A stretch of 64,000 nt of DNA from Halopseudomonas salina (GTDB lineage: Bacteria > Pseudomonadota > Gammaproteobacteria > Pseudomonadales > Pseudomonadaceae), in NCBI RefSeq assembly GCF_008641105.1, contig NZ_VTTI01000011.1, positions 1 to 64,000 of the forward strand. The letters run 5' to 3'. A program made the position numbers and the translations under genes. A model generated the notes under the pieces. That model was not told where the DNA came from. It did not search any database and worked only from the letters and a program-made list of their open reading frames with translations. Of this stretch, positions 63,605 to 64,000 are shown piece after piece. The first letter of the stretch is position 1. Every line of letters begins with the position of its first letter.

Positions 63605-64000
63605 TTAGCGGGCGCTGCGCTGACGGGTCGGCAAAATATCCTTCAGTTTTGCATGCATGCTACGCACGCTCGCCACTGTGGTATCCCAATCGATGCAGGC
63701 GTCGGTAACAGAAACACCATACGCCAGATCTTTCAGATCCTTGGGTATGGACTGGTTACCCCAGCCAATGTGACTCTCTACCATCAGACCAATAATGGAG
63801 GTATTGCCTTCAATGATCTGATTGGCCACGTTATCCATTACCAGTGGTTGCAGACCGGGGTCCTTGTTGGAGTTGGCGTGACTGCAGTCAACCATGATGT
63901 TGGGTACGATTCCCGCCTTCTCCAGTTCTTTTTCGCAGAGCGAGACGCTCACCGAATCGTAGTTTGGCTTGCCGTTGCCGCCGCGCAGAACTACGTGCCC
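63605..64000 (-). CDS. 3-deoxy-7-phosphoheptulonate (DAHP) synthase, partial
   Basis: Only the C-terminal 131 residues lie in the window, entering at base 64000 and ending at 63605. The visible part, including HVVLRGGNGKPNYDS, VDCSHANSNKDP, GLMVESH and GVSVTDACIDW, matches class I (AroF/G/H) DAHP synthases, which condense PEP and erythrose 4-phosphate at the first step of aromatic amino acid synthesis. The metal-ligand region DCSHAN and ESH are intact. Which feedback-regulated isozyme it is cannot be told without the N-terminus. It converges on mog with a 64-bp gap. Confidence 0.93.
   Translation of the reverse strand, partial: GHVVLRGGNGKPNYDSVSVSLCEKELEKAGIVPNIMVDCSHANSNKDPGLQPLVMDNVANQIIEGNTSIIGLMVESHIGWGNQSIPKDLKDLAYGVSVTDACIDWDTTVASVRSMHAKLKDILPTRQRSAR

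Overview
The window looks like a core chromosomal segment of a gammaproteobacterium of the Pseudomonas lineage (Pseudomonas or Halopseudomonas-like). It carries a large 1617-residue NAD-dependent glutamate dehydrogenase, an OprI-type lipoprotein, a ribosome modulation factor with a structured leader, and a pepN/DUF2797/YeaC/rhomboid/phosphoesterase/nadK gene order familiar from Pseudomonas. This assignment rests on recognising protein families and order; no search was run. I see no transposase, phage, CRISPR array or plasmid genes. One tRNA gene (Asp-GTC) is present.

Layout. 1-5.1 kb: a TetR repressor divergent from a two-gene RND efflux pump (lipoprotein adaptor and permease), then tRNA-Asp. 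5.2-7.4 kb: two coupled membrane proteins of unknown function and a tiny acidic ORF. 7.4-18.3 kb: an AraC regulator divergent from fadH, a coiled-coil protein of unknown function, nadK, a phosphoesterase, a rhomboid protease, YeaC-like and DUF2797 proteins, and pepN. 18.5-24.9 kb: two paralogous MMPL/RND exporters flanking a periplasmic YCF48-type beta-propeller. 25-32 kb, minus strand: a complete MoxR/DUF58/DUF4381/BatA/BatB/BatD-type operon. 32-38.5 kb: gdhB, a DUF2835 protein, pyrD. 38.6-48.2 kb: rmf, rlmKL, dacB, tatD, a DEAD-box helicase, a YqjG-type glutathione reductase, a YajD-type HNH protein and a diguanylate cyclase. 48.3-54.2 kb, minus strand: an assimilatory nitrite reductase operon nirB-nirD-FNT channel-PP2C/kinase fusion. 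54.4-60.5 kb: greB, an FtsX-type ABC exporter divergent from tesA, an unknown Cys-containing protein, an L,D-transpeptidase and oprI. 60.7-64 kb: a GntP-type permease, an acetyltransferase-like protein, a small unknown protein, mog, and the C-terminal part of a DAHP synthase cut by the window edge.

The best non-coding signal is the nirB leader. On the minus strand it has a consensus-perfect sigma-54 promoter (54150-54165), two tandem hexaloop hairpins with A at loop position 1 and G at position 4 (the signature bound by ANTAR antiterminators such as NasT/NasR), and then a 17-bp-stem intrinsic terminator with a T tract about 45 nt before the nirB start codon. Together these predict nitrogen-starvation activation plus nitrate/nitrite antitermination. 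Such control is known in outline for this pathway; here it is read directly from sequence.

The oddest structural signals are arrays of degenerate 7-bp repeats at two convergent gene junctions (7418-7473 and 24944-25127). In each case the array supplies the stop codon of the minus-strand gene. The second locus is a mirror of nine units facing nine units. Other points of interest are a GIY-YIG-like pattern fused to a nine-cysteine region in the DUF2797 protein, the exporter-propeller-exporter cassette without its usual outer-membrane partners, and a degenerate metal site in the BatB-like protein.
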